From Virgisporangium ochraceum (GTDB lineage: Bacteria > Actinomycetota > Actinomycetes > Mycobacteriales > Micromonosporaceae): a stretch of 64,000 nt of DNA. The translations under genes were made by a program, and so were the position numbers. Positions 49,920 through 59,301 of this stretch are shown in pieces; positions within the stretch are counted from its first letter, which is position 1; each line of letters opens with the position of its first letter. Below the pieces are notes generated by a model, which worked only from the letters and a program-made list of their open reading frames with translations, was not told the origin of the DNA and searched no databases. The stretch spans positions 62,001-126,000 of the forward strand of contig NZ_BOPH01000073.1 of NCBI RefSeq assembly GCF_016863655.1. The letters are read 5' to 3'.

Positions 49920-49965
49920 CGCACGTTGAACCGGGTGCGACCCGCACATTGAAGCGGGTGCGACC
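49920..49965. repeat. 23-bp tandem duplication
   Basis: CGCACGTTGAACCGGGTGCG at 49920 recurs at 49943 with two mismatches. It lies in a 334-base gap (49839-50172) that otherwise shows no gene. The significance is unknown. Confidence 0.55.
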
Positions 49966-50172
49966 CGGCCTCGCCGGGGTCCGCACCCGCGTCGCGCCCG
50001 CAACCGCAGCCCTTCCGGCGGTACAGAAGCGGGGTTCTGTCATCCAGGTTCCACTGACCGTGATACCGGTACATCCGCCAGGTGGCGGATCGATGAGCGG
50101 CGGATCGCCACCATTCATTTCTCAGCATGTTGGCCGTTATCTCGGCCACCCGCAGCCGTGAAACTTCCTCCC

Positions 50173-50523
50173 ATGAGCCACTTGCACCCCGGCGACGACG
50201 ACATGCACTACTGCGACAACTCGCACCGCTGGATCGCACCTCCGGAAATGGAGCAGCACGTCTGGTCGGCTCAGGTCCGGGCGCACATGCAGGAACATCT
50301 GCGGACGATGGGTGGTCCGCCGCCGGCCGAGAGCCGTGCGTGCGTGCCGCCCCGACAGCTCTACCCGGCGCACGTGGGCCGCGGCGTGGCGGCGCCGGCC
50401 GTGCGGCGCAGCACCAGGCCGGTCCGTACGACGGCGTCTCCTGGCCAACGAGTCGTGGCGGTCGGCCGGACCACCCGCGACGGTGGGCGCGACACCGCCC
50501 GCGACAGGACGGCGGCCAAGTAG
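50173..50523 (+). CDS. hypothetical small protein
   Basis: This 116-residue frame starts at ATG 50173 (or GTG 50158). The first half, HLHPGDDDMHYCDNSHRWIAPPEM and WSAQVRAHMQEHLRTMGG, has real-protein character with His-rich segments; the second half is basic and low-complexity and may be disordered. No ribosome site is strong. It may be an artefact. Confidence 0.4.
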   Translation: MSHLHPGDDDMHYCDNSHRWIAPPEMEQHVWSAQVRAHMQEHLRTMGGPPPAESRACVPPRQLYPAHVGRGVAAPAVRRSTRPVRTTASPGQRVVAVGRTTRDGGRDTARDRTAAK

Positions 50524-50574
50524 GTCCGTCCCCCGGGACCTACTTGGCTGCTACTCACCTCTCACCCCACAGCT

Positions 50575-50608
50575 GAGATCGCCGCCCGCGGCCACGGGCG
50601 GCGATCTC
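50575..50608. terminator. hairpin terminator, unit 1
   Basis: GAGATCGCCGCCCG (50575-50588) pairs with CGGGCGGCGATCTC (50595-50608) over a 6-base loop. It lies between the small plus-strand frame and the LAL regulator. Confidence 0.7.
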
Positions 50609-50637
50609 CTCGAGATCGGTTCTGGGGAGGCCGATGT

Positions 50638-50673
50638 GAGATCGCCGCCCGCACCCGCGCGGGCGGCGATCTC
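50638..50673. terminator. hairpin terminator, unit 2
   Basis: GAGATCGCCGCCCGC (50638-50652) pairs with GCGGGCGGCGATCTC (50659-50673) over a 6-base loop. It is almost the same stem as unit 1 and is 6 bases from the LAL regulator stop. Confidence 0.75.
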
Positions 50674-50679
50674 TTCTCG

Positions 50680-53496
50680 TCAGGATCCGGTCCGCCCCGC
50701 CTCCCGGACGATCTCGCTGCGCGAGGACAGCTCGAGCTTGGACAGCACGTGCGAGACGTGCGTCTGCACGGTGCGGCGGGAGAGGAACAGCTGCGCCGCG
50801 ATCTGCGGGTTCGACAGCCCTTCGGCAACCAGGCCGACGACCTTCTTCTCCGCTGGTGTGAGGCTGTCCCACCCCTGCTGCGACCGGCGGTGCTGAAACC
50901 GCGGACCACGCCGGATCCCGTAGGTCCGGAAGCGCGCCTGAATCCGGGCGAGGTCCCAACTGGCACCCAGCGCCGAGTAGACCTCATACGCCCCGGTGAA
51001 CGCCCTACGCGCCGCCGGAACATCCCCGGACTCCGCGAACCCCACGCCGGCCGCCTCCAACGCCTGCGCTCGCGGCAACGGCCGGGACGCCTTCCCGTAC
51101 TGATCCGCCGCTTCGACAAGCACTGCGGGGTCATCGTCGACGAGACCGCGGCAGTGCAGCCCCACCGCTCTGCGATGGAACACCTCCGAGGCCCCGGCGA
51201 CCGCCTCGGCCCGCAGCGCGAGCCCTTCGGCCCGCCCGATGTCTCCGACAATCATCGCGAGTCGGACGGCGTCGGCGAGCAGATCGGTGGTCTGCTCGAG
51301 CTCCTCCTCGCATCTGGCGAGCCCGTCGACCAGTACAGCGAGCGCCTCCGCGGGCGCGCCGGCCTGCTCCCGTTCGAGGCTGCGAGCGAGCGTCAGCGAA
51401 CCGACCGTGCGGTCGTCTCCGAGCCGCTTGAGGTGACGGTGGGCGTCGAGAAGACTCTGTATCGCCGCGGGATCGCCCCGGCGCAGCCGAATTGTCGCCA
51501 CGACGCCGTAGTTGCAGCATTGCACGAGCGCTTCCGCAGGCGTACCGCCATCCGGGTCGAGCCGTTCCAGTACATCATCCCAGCGACCGACATCGAATAG
51601 CAGCTCGGCGAGTACGCACGTGGCCTGGGCGAGCCGGACCATACTGCCGCTGGCATCGGCCTGCTCACGCGCCCGTTCGGCCGACTCGATCGCCTCGTCG
51701 TAGCGGTCGAGGTCGCCCAGCGCAGCGGCCTGGTTGAGCAGAAGCATGAGGCGCAGGTCCGCCAGCGACGGATCACCCTCTGCCACGGCAAGCGCACGCT
51801 CGAACAGCGGCAGCGCCGCCGCCTCCTCGCCCCGCATTCCGTGAACAACCGTCATCACGCCCAGCGCCCAACCGGTGGCCCAGCGGTCGCCGACACTGGT
51901 CGCGACGGCAAGCGCCTGTCGGGCGGCCTCCTCCGCCCGGTCGACGCGCCCCAGACCGCGGTGTGTACGCGCCGAGAGTGCGAGCAGCCGGGCCCGGTGC
52001 GACTCGTCCAGCCCGGGCATTCGGAGAGCAGCCTCGACCGCGCGCAGTGCCTCGTCCCACCGCCCCTCGATGGCACGGCAGCCCATCAGCGTGCGGTGCA
52101 GGTCAACCACGAGCTCGGGCCGCCTGACGAACGTGACAGCGCCGTACGCGGTGCGCGCGGCCTCGGCCGGCTCGCCGGAGCGGAAGAGAGCATCGGCAAG
52201 ACGGCAGGTCAGCAGTTCGTAGCGGGTGGACGTCGGAGGCATGTCAGCCAGCGCCCAGCGCAGCAGCTTGACAGTGGCCTTCGGTGTCTGACCGGCGAGT
52301 GTGTCAACCGCACCGCCGAGCCACTCCACCAGGGACCTGTCGGCGGTAACCGTGCCGCTGTCGATCGCGGGTAGGACCTGACGGGCCACCCTCTCCGTCG
52401 AGGCGCCCTGACGCACCAGCGCACGTGCGGCGTCGAGGTGCCAGGCGGCCCGGATCGACTCCGGCATCTCCTCGTACAGCGCTGCCCGGATCAGCGGGTG
52501 CCGGAACGCGAGTTCCGCACCGTGTTCGCACAGCACCCCCGTCGCGATCGCCTCGTCGAGCACCGGCGTCAGGTCGCCGATCCCGCGCCCCGAGACACTG
52601 GCCAGGCTGGACACCGGGAACGCCACGCCCAGCAGAGCCGCGACCCGCAGTACCTCGAGAACCGGCGCCGAGAGGAACCCCAACCGGTCTGCGATGGCCG
52701 AGTGCAGGGAGTCCGGTGTGTTGGCGCACGTCATCTCGACCAGACCGCCGTCGGCTATGACGGTGCCGGTGCGCCTCACCGCGTCCATCAACTCCCGCAG
52801 GTACAGCGGGTTTCCGCCGGCTTCGGCCGCCAGACGGCGCAGGCGCTCACCCGGCCTACCACCGACCGCCCTCGTGACGATGTCGAGAACCTCGTCGTCG
52901 GACAGGCCCGACAGGGGGACCTGAGCTTCGGCAGCGCGTCTCAGCGCCGCGAGGTCGTCACGCCGGGGCACCGGCCGTGCCACGCCGGCCACCAGCAGCG
53001 GGCGGCGGTGCGTCGACCGGAACAACCGGCTCAGGGTGACCACCGTGGCCGGGTCGGCCCAGTGGAGATCATCGACGACGAGCAACGCGGGCCCGGCCTC
53101 ACAGACCTCGGAGATGAGCGACAACATGCTGGTGATGGCCGCTCCGACGCCGTCGCCCCGATTGCCCGGTATCGCGGCGGTCCGCAGCCACTCGGCGATC
53201 TGGGCGTGCGCCTCGGCGTAGCGGCTGAGGGCGCCGTCAGGTGCGAAAGCGTCGAGCAGCGGCAGCAGCGGAAACGCTTCGCTCAATTCCTCGCAGTCGC
53301 ACCAGAAGACCTGGCAGCCGAGTCGAACCGCCTCGTCTCTCGCGACACGCATCAGTTCGGACTTGCCGATTCCCGGTTCGCCGGTGACCACGATCCCCCT
53401 GCCGCGTCCGGCGGCCAGGTCCGAGACATAGCCGTGCATCTCGGCGGTCCGTGCACGCCGACTCACCCGCGGGGTCGGGTCGGGCGTCCCGGTCAT
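50680..53496 (-). CDS. LAL-family (AAA-LuxR) transcriptional regulator 1
   Basis: This 938-residue regulator starts at ATG 53496 after AGGTGG. Walker A is GEPGIGKS at 39-46 and Walker B LLVVDDLHWAD at about 149-159. A long TPR-like helical middle follows, and a LuxR HTH with LTPAEKKVVGLVAEGLSNPQIAAQ lies near the end. Such LAL proteins activate secondary-metabolite or sugar genes upon ligand binding. It has exactly the same length as LAL regulator 2 and closely similar sequence throughout, so they are tandem-type paralogues. It is divergent from the SARP gene. Confidence 0.92.
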   Translation of the reverse strand: MTGTPDPTPRVSRRARTAEMHGYVSDLAAGRGRGIVVTGEPGIGKSELMRVARDEAVRLGCQVFWCDCEELSEAFPLLPLLDAFAPDGALSRYAEAHAQIAEWLRTAAIPGNRGDGVGAAITSMLSLISEVCEAGPALLVVDDLHWADPATVVTLSRLFRSTHRRPLLVAGVARPVPRRDDLAALRRAAEAQVPLSGLSDDEVLDIVTRAVGGRPGERLRRLAAEAGGNPLYLRELMDAVRRTGTVIADGGLVEMTCANTPDSLHSAIADRLGFLSAPVLEVLRVAALLGVAFPVSSLASVSGRGIGDLTPVLDEAIATGVLCEHGAELAFRHPLIRAALYEEMPESIRAAWHLDAARALVRQGASTERVARQVLPAIDSGTVTADRSLVEWLGGAVDTLAGQTPKATVKLLRWALADMPPTSTRYELLTCRLADALFRSGEPAEAARTAYGAVTFVRRPELVVDLHRTLMGCRAIEGRWDEALRAVEAALRMPGLDESHRARLLALSARTHRGLGRVDRAEEAARQALAVATSVGDRWATGWALGVMTVVHGMRGEEAAALPLFERALAVAEGDPSLADLRLMLLLNQAAALGDLDRYDEAIESAERAREQADASGSMVRLAQATCVLAELLFDVGRWDDVLERLDPDGGTPAEALVQCCNYGVVATIRLRRGDPAAIQSLLDAHRHLKRLGDDRTVGSLTLARSLEREQAGAPAEALAVLVDGLARCEEELEQTTDLLADAVRLAMIVGDIGRAEGLALRAEAVAGASEVFHRRAVGLHCRGLVDDDPAVLVEAADQYGKASRPLPRAQALEAAGVGFAESGDVPAARRAFTGAYEVYSALGASWDLARIQARFRTYGIRRGPRFQHRRSQQGWDSLTPAEKKVVGLVAEGLSNPQIAAQLFLSRRTVQTHVSHVLSKLELSSRSEIVREAGRTGS

Positions 53497-53846
53497 CAGC
53501 ACCCACCTATCACTGCGCGCGGAGGAATCTGCGTGTGCGTGTTCGACCTGAGAACACAATGCACGTCTCCGCTAACCACATTCTTCCCGCGCCGCTATGC
53601 CATTCGCGACAATCGACATTCCGAGCTTTCTTCACATGCCGCCGCGTGGGCGTGGCGCGCTCGATGCGGTGTGAGCAGCGCCGATTCCCAGCAGCGCACC
53701 GGAGCGTCAGTGCACTGGTCGTCGCGGCGGGGCGACCGCGGCGACTCCATCGCCGCGGCGGATATCGCCTTCGCGCTCCGTCATTTAATCTGCGACCGCC
53801 TATGTTGATTCGGCTGGATCCATCAAGCGTCCCGGGAGACAACGCG
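53497..53846. other. 350-base divergent promoter region of LAL 1 and SARP
   Basis: No gene is visible. Near the SARP side the composition drops in GC (CATTTAATCTGC, CCTATGTTGATTCGG). The region must contain both promoters and possibly direct repeats bound by SARP, but I cannot define them by eye. Confidence 0.4.
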
Positions 53847-55598
53847 ATGGAACTGCGGATTCTTGGACCGGTCGAACTCCTGGTCGATGGACGGACCGTT
53901 CCCCTCCTCAGGCGCCAACAGCGGCTGATACTGGGAATTCTGGCCCTGGAGGCGAACCGCCTGGTTTCCCGCACCCGGTTGATCACCCTTCTCTGGGCCG
54001 GCAGTCCTCCACCACAGGCACGGGCGATTCTGCAGAGCCGGGTGTCTGAAACACGGTCCGCGCTGAACGACCACCTCGACGGATCGAGCGTCCTCCTTAC
54101 CCGCGACAGCGGCTACATGCTGACCATCGCGCCGGAACGGGTGGATGTACACAGGTTCTACGCGCTGGTCAGAGACGCGCGACAATCGACGTCCGACGAG
54201 GATGTCCAACGCCTGTTGCGAAAGGCCAACCAACTCTGGCGTGGGCCGGTCCTGGGTGGCTGGACGCCGTCGGGTCCGAACGAGTCGCTCTGCGCGAGCA
54301 TCGAAGAGACCCGGCTCACTGCGGACGAGGACCTGTGGGCGGCCGAGCTCAGGCTCGGATGCCACCATCTGATCGTCGACCGGATCGCCCAGGCCGCGGC
54401 GCGTGACCCCCACCGGGAGCGGCTCGTCGGCCTGGCGATGACCGCCCTTCACCGGTCCGGCCGAACCGCGGAGGCGCTGCGACTCTTCGAACGGAGCCGG
54501 CGTTCGCTCGCCGAGGAGTTCGGCGTCGATCCGGGCGCAGCGTTGCGTGACCTGCACCGGGTGCTGCTCGGTACGACGCCCGCCGTCACATCGACCGTTC
54601 CGCGCCTTCTCCCCTCCGCCGCTCCGCACCTCATCGGCCGGGACCACGACGTCACACGGACGCGCTCGCTGCTCACCACCCAACGGTCCAGCGTCCGCCT
54701 GGCCGTGGTGACCGGCCCGGCAGGTGTCGGGAAAACAGCGCTGTCGGTCCGGGTCGCGCATGACGTCTCGCAGCATTTCCCCGACGGTCAGCTCTATGCC
54801 GACCTGCACGGAACCGACCGACGCACCGCCGCAGACGTGCTCACCTCGTTCCTCCGCGCCCTCGGTGCGTCACGCATACCTGCCGACGTCGACGAGCGTG
54901 CCTCGCTCTACCGGAACCTGCTGGCCGGCAAGCGGGTCCTCGTCGTGCTGGACAACGCCCTCGACGCCGGTCAGGTCCGCATCCTGATCCCCGCCGCGGC
55001 GTCGTGCGCCGTTCTCCTCAGTAGCCGTCGCCGCCTCGGAGCCGCGCTCGGTGCGGCGTCGATCGAGCTCGACGTTCTCGGAACGCGGCCCGCGATCGAG
55101 CTTCTGCTGACCCTTGCGGGCCGCCCTCCCCTGGAGCAGGAACGGGGAGCTGCCGCCGAGATCGTCCGGCTGTGCGACGGGCTGCCGCTGGCGATCCGCG
55201 CCGTCGCGGCCCGTCTCGCCGTCAAACCGCACTGGACGCTCGCCGAGCTGTGCACCCGGCTGGCCGACGACCGCAAGCGACTCGACCACCTGATCTACGA
55301 CGGCCTCGACGTACGGGCCAGCATCCTGCCGAGTTTCGCCGGACTGTCCGACGATGCCCGCACCCTCCTGTACCGGCTCGGCGGCAGTGGCTCGGCCGAC
55401 GTCGATCGGGCGGAGTCCGCGACACTGCTCGGCCTCGACGCCGGCGACGCCGAGGAGATCCTCGAGGAGCTGCACGACGCCCGCCTCCTCGACGTGAGCG
55501 CGCCCGGTTCGGTCCGCGAACCTCACCGTTACCGGCTGCCCGATCTCGTGCGTCTCGTGGCCGCCGAACAGGCACGCCTCACGCCGTCGAACGGATGA
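53847..55598 (+). CDS. SARP-family (AfsR/DnrI-type) transcriptional regulator with NB-ARC domain
   Basis: ATG 53847 follows GGGAG and gives 583 residues. Domains: winged helix (1-95, MELRILGPVELLVDGRTV), bacterial transcriptional activation domain (about 96-245, ending FGVDPGAALRDLH), and an NB-ARC ATPase with GPAGVGKTA (about 290) and VLVVLDNALDAGQV. The TPR tail of AfsR is absent. SARPs usually switch on biosynthetic clusters; none is visible here, so the target may lie elsewhere. It is placed between two LAL genes. Confidence 0.92.
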   Translation: MELRILGPVELLVDGRTVPLLRRQQRLILGILALEANRLVSRTRLITLLWAGSPPPQARAILQSRVSETRSALNDHLDGSSVLLTRDSGYMLTIAPERVDVHRFYALVRDARQSTSDEDVQRLLRKANQLWRGPVLGGWTPSGPNESLCASIEETRLTADEDLWAAELRLGCHHLIVDRIAQAAARDPHRERLVGLAMTALHRSGRTAEALRLFERSRRSLAEEFGVDPGAALRDLHRVLLGTTPAVTSTVPRLLPSAAPHLIGRDHDVTRTRSLLTTQRSSVRLAVVTGPAGVGKTALSVRVAHDVSQHFPDGQLYADLHGTDRRTAADVLTSFLRALGASRIPADVDERASLYRNLLAGKRVLVVLDNALDAGQVRILIPAAASCAVLLSSRRRLGAALGAASIELDVLGTRPAIELLLTLAGRPPLEQERGAAAEIVRLCDGLPLAIRAVAARLAVKPHWTLAELCTRLADDRKRLDHLIYDGLDVRASILPSFAGLSDDARTLLYRLGGSGSADVDRAESATLLGLDAGDAEEILEELHDARLLDVSAPGSVREPHRYRLPDLVRLVAAEQARLTPSNG

Positions 55599-55611
55599 GG
55601 TCCGTCGAACG

Positions 55612-55645
55612 GAGATCGCCGCCCGCGGACGCGAGCGGCGATCTC
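55612..55645. terminator. hairpin terminator, unit 3, between SARP and LAL 2
   Basis: GAGATCGCCGCCCGC (55612-55626) pairs with GCGAGCGGCGATCTC (55631-55645), one mismatch, followed by TTTG. It is the same stem as the two hairpins at 50575 and 50638 and separates convergent SARP and LAL 2. Confidence 0.75.
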
Positions 55646-55681
55646 TTTGTGCGGTTGGAGGGCTGGGTGCAAGGTCTGTGG

Positions 55682-58498
55682 TCAGATGCCGCGCCGGCTC
55701 GCCTCCCTGGCGATCTCGGTCCGGGACGAAAGCTCGAGTTTGGCCAGCACGTGCGACACGTGCGTCTGGACGGTGCGGCGGGACAGGAACAGCTGCGCAG
55801 CGATCTGCGGGTTGGACATGCCCTTGGCGACGAGACGGACGACCTTCTCCTCGGTGGGGGTCAGACTGTCCCAGCCCTGCTGCGACCGGCGGTGCTGGAA
55901 CCGCGGCCCACGGCGGATGCCGTACGCGCGGAACCGGGCCTGCAATCGGGCCAGGTCCCATTGGGCACCGAGCGCGGAGTAGACCTCGTACGCCTCGGTG
56001 AAGGCGTTGCGCGCGGCCGGCACATCGTCGTTGTCGGCGTGAATGACACCGACCGCCTCCAGGGCCTGCGCCCGGGGCAACGTACGGCTGGCCTTGCCGT
56101 ACTGTTCGGCCGCGTCCATGAGTTTCCCCGCGTCGTTGTCGACCAGGCCGCGGCAATGCAGCCCGATCGCTTTGCGGTGGAACACTTCCGAGGACTCGGA
56201 GACGGCCTCGGCCCGCAGGGTGAGCTCGCGGGCAAGCTCGGTATCGCCGGTGATCAGTGCGAGGCGGACCGCATCGGCGAGCAGGTCGGTGCTCTGCTCG
56301 ACCTCCTCTTCACACCGGGACAGACCTTCGACAAGAACAGCGAGCGCCTCGGCCGGCGCGTCGGCCTGCTCGCGCTCCAGGCTGCGGGCCAGGGTCAACG
56401 ACCCGACCATGCGCTCATCACCGAGCCGCTCAAGGTGGACGCGGGCGTCGAGAAGGTTCTGGATCGCCGCCGGATCGCCGCGATGCAGTCGAATCGCCGC
56501 GACAACGCCGTAGTCGCAGCACTTCGACAGTGCCTCGACGGGCACATCGACCTCGAGGTCGATCCGCTTGAGCGCGTAGTCCCACTTGCCGACGTCGAAG
56601 AGCAGTTCTCCGAGCACAGTGGTCGCCTGACTCAGCCGCACGGTATTGCCGCTGGCGTCGGCCTGATCACAGGCCCGTTCGGCCGACTCGATCGCCTCGT
56701 CGTAGCGATCAAGATCGCCGAGTGCGGCTGCCTGGTTGAGGAGCAGCATGAGGCGCAGGTCGGCCAGCGAAGGATCACCCTCGGCGACGGCCAGGGCCCG
56801 CTCGAACAGCGGCAAGGCCGCCTCTTCCTCACCGCGCATGCCGCGGACGAGCGTCATGACGCCCAACGCCCATCCTGTGGCCCACCGATCGCCGGCCTTC
56901 GTCGCGGCAGCGAGCGCCGCCTGGGCGACGTCTTCGGCCCGGTCGACCCGGCCCATGCTGCGTTGCGCGCGCGCGGCGAGCACCAGCAACCTGGCCCGAT
57001 GCAGTTCGCTCAACCCGGGAAGCTCGAGCGCCGCCTCGACCGCCTGCAGCGTCTCTTCCCGCCGCCCTTCAATGGCACGGCAACCCAGCAGCGTCTGATG
57101 AAGGTCGATCATCAGATCGGCCCGCTTCACATAGGTGAGCGCGCCACGGGCCACTCGTCCCGCCTCAACCGTGTCTCCGGCCCGGTACAGCGCGTCGGCC
57201 AACCGGCACGTGAAGAGTTCATGATGTGTCGACCCCGGCGGCGTAGCCGCAAGCGCCCAGCGCAGCAGTCGTACGGTGGCGTTCGGCGCCTGGCCGGCGA
57301 GCTTGTGCGCCGCCCCGCTCAGCCAGTCGACGAGCGATTCGTCGACGTTGGTGCTGCCACCGTCGACGGCGGGAAGAACCTGCCGCGCCACCTTCTCCGC
57401 CGACGCGCCGCTGCGCACCAGGGCACGCGCGGCGTCGAGGTGCCAGGCGGCCCTCACCGGTGCCGGCATCTCCTCGTACAGGGCTGCTCTGATGAGCGGA
57501 TGCCGGAACGCCAGTTCGGTTCCCTCCTCACACAGCACGCCCATCGCAACGGCTTCGTACAGCGCCGGCGTCAGATCGCCGACCCGCTGGCCGGACACGC
57601 TCGCCAGGCTCGACACCTGGAATGCCACACCGAGGAGCGCCCCCGCGCGAAGCACCTCACGGACGGGGGTCGAGAGAAACTCGAGCCGGTCGGCAATGGC
57701 CGCGTGCAGTGACTCCGGTGTTCGGCCGCCGGTGACCTCGACCTGACCGGCGTCGACAGTGATCGTTCCGGTTCGCGTGACCGCGTCGATCAGCTCGCGG
57801 ACATACAGCGGGTTCCCACCGGCCTCCGCCGCGAGCCGGCGCAGTCGGGCACCCGGGCTGCCGCCCACGGCCCTGGTAACCATGTCGACGACCTCGTCGT
57901 CGGACAGTCCGGACAGGGTGATCTGTGCATCGGCCGCCCGGCGCAGAGCGGCCAGGTCGTCGCGGCGGGGAGCCGGTCTGGCGAGGCCGGCGACGAGGAG
58001 TGGACTGCGGTGGGTCGCTCGGAACAGTTGACCGAGTGCGACGACCGTGGCGGAGTCGGCCCAATGGAGGTCGTCGACGACCAGGAGCACGGGCGCGGTG
58101 GCGCATACGTCGGCGATGAGCGACAGCAGGCTGGTGGTGGCCGCGCCGACGCCGTTGACCCGGTTACCCGGAATGGCGGCCGCCCGCAGCCACTCCGCGA
58201 TCTGGGCGTGCGAGTCGGCAAACCGGCTCAGTGAGCCATTCGGAGCAAAGGCATCGAGCAGGGGTAGCAGCGGAAACGCTTCGCTCAGTTCCTCGCAGTT
58301 GCACCAGAAGACCTGGCACCCGAGCCGAAGGGCCTCGGCGCGGGCGACGCGCATCAGTTCGGATTTACCGATGCCAGGCTCGCCCTCGACGATAATTGCC
58401 CCGCCACGTCCGGCGGACAGCTGCGATATGTATTCCTGGACCTGAGAAACTTGTGAATGTCGACCCAATCGGGAGGCCGAGTGCACCGTCTCGGTCAT
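55682..58498 (-). CDS. LAL-family (AAA-LuxR) transcriptional regulator 2
   Basis: This 938-residue regulator starts at ATG 58498. Walker A GEPGIGKS (39-46), Walker B LLVVDDLHWAD and the C-terminal HTH with LTPTEEKVVRLVAKGMSNPQIAAQ match LAL 1 position by position. Residue differences are spread over the TPR region, so ligand specificity may differ. Together the two LAL genes flank the SARP gene. The promoter must lie in the 351-base gap shared with the exported-peptide gene. Confidence 0.92.
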   Translation of the reverse strand: MTETVHSASRLGRHSQVSQVQEYISQLSAGRGGAIIVEGEPGIGKSELMRVARAEALRLGCQVFWCNCEELSEAFPLLPLLDAFAPNGSLSRFADSHAQIAEWLRAAAIPGNRVNGVGAATTSLLSLIADVCATAPVLLVVDDLHWADSATVVALGQLFRATHRSPLLVAGLARPAPRRDDLAALRRAADAQITLSGLSDDEVVDMVTRAVGGSPGARLRRLAAEAGGNPLYVRELIDAVTRTGTITVDAGQVEVTGGRTPESLHAAIADRLEFLSTPVREVLRAGALLGVAFQVSSLASVSGQRVGDLTPALYEAVAMGVLCEEGTELAFRHPLIRAALYEEMPAPVRAAWHLDAARALVRSGASAEKVARQVLPAVDGGSTNVDESLVDWLSGAAHKLAGQAPNATVRLLRWALAATPPGSTHHELFTCRLADALYRAGDTVEAGRVARGALTYVKRADLMIDLHQTLLGCRAIEGRREETLQAVEAALELPGLSELHRARLLVLAARAQRSMGRVDRAEDVAQAALAAATKAGDRWATGWALGVMTLVRGMRGEEEAALPLFERALAVAEGDPSLADLRLMLLLNQAAALGDLDRYDEAIESAERACDQADASGNTVRLSQATTVLGELLFDVGKWDYALKRIDLEVDVPVEALSKCCDYGVVAAIRLHRGDPAAIQNLLDARVHLERLGDERMVGSLTLARSLEREQADAPAEALAVLVEGLSRCEEEVEQSTDLLADAVRLALITGDTELARELTLRAEAVSESSEVFHRKAIGLHCRGLVDNDAGKLMDAAEQYGKASRTLPRAQALEAVGVIHADNDDVPAARNAFTEAYEVYSALGAQWDLARLQARFRAYGIRRGPRFQHRRSQQGWDSLTPTEEKVVRLVAKGMSNPQIAAQLFLSRRTVQTHVSHVLAKLELSSRTEIAREASRRGI

Positions 58499-58678
58499 GA
58501 GCACCAGCCCATCGCTATGCGAAGCTATCTACCTGCACCGATGACATCCAGTTGTCAGTCACCCACCCCGCTAGCCGCCACGTTGCAAAACGCCAGGTGT
58601 CAAATCGAATTGCCACATGTCGAACTTCACTATTTCGGGCCGCCAATTTTCGGCCGGCTAAATCGCCCTGCGACAAAG

Positions 58679-58710
58679 CGTCCGCGACCATCGCTAAACG
58701 GTCGCGGACG
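58679..58710. other. 11-bp inverted repeat between LAL 2 and the exported-peptide gene
   Basis: CGTCCGCGACC (58679-58689) and GGTCGCGGACG (58700-58710) are perfectly complementary with a 10-base loop. It lies upstream of both divergent genes, so it is not a normal terminator; it could be an operator or insulate the two units. A smaller dyad GCCCGT/ACGGGC follows near 58768. The rest of 58499-58849 is AT-rich with no gene. Confidence 0.6.
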
Positions 58711-58849
58711 TAGAACCAGCAAGTGAACTAGCGTAAAAATCATTGGCTCACGTATTTACGCCCGTCGGTAACGGGCCTGATACTGTATGCCACTTTACCT
58801 ACTGGCCAGTTGGTAACGAGCACACCGACCCGGCTCGGAGGATCAGTTC

Positions 58850-59032
58850 ATGTACACAAAACGTCGCGCTGCTCGTATTGTCGCAGCGACTTTCGCCGGT
58901 GCCGCGATTTCTTTCCTGACTGCTCTGGGGCCTGCCAGCAACCTTGCAGCCGGAAACTCTCCCGTCACCAATCTCGTCGTCGCGTCGTCAACCAACAGCC
59001 TGGTATCGCTGTTCACTTACTTCGACGGTTAG
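58850..59032 (+). CDS. exported 60-residue peptide
   Basis: ATG 58850 has a strong GGAGG (58837-58841) 8 bases upstream. The peptide starts MYTKRRAARIVAATFAG, a Sec signal with a hydrophobic core to about residue 27, then a possible cleavage near LAA at 32-34. The mature part is Ser/Asn/Val-rich with SSTNSLVSLFTYFDG at the end and no cysteine. A strong terminator follows. It is divergent from LAL 2, so it could be a target or signal of that regulator; this is inference. No homologue is known to me. Confidence 0.65.
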   Translation: MYTKRRAARIVAATFAGAAISFLTALGPASNLAAGNSPVTNLVVASSTNSLVSLFTYFDG

Positions 59033-59089
59033 TTTCCCCCTTCCGCAAGGCTATTGGAACCCCCGCAGCCTCTACACGAGCCTGCACCC

Positions 59090-59123
59090 GACATGAGCGG
59101 CGGCTTCGGTCGCCGCTCATGTC
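59090..59123 (+). terminator. terminator after the exported-peptide gene
   Basis: GACATGAGCGGCG (59090-59102) pairs with CGCCGCTCATGTC (59111-59123) over an 8-base loop, followed by TATTCT. It ends the one-gene unit. Confidence 0.75.
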
Positions 59124-59301
59124 TATTCTGACCAGCGGAGACAGGTAGACATCCGCCACGTGGCTGATGTGAAAGTTTCTGGATGCTGGGCGGCAGATGT
59201 CTCGCATCGTGAGAAGGTGATCACGCAGAGGAAGATCGGGACAGCCCTGGCCGGCGATCGGTACAGTGCCGATCACTGTGATCCGGTCTTGAGGGAGCGC
59301 C

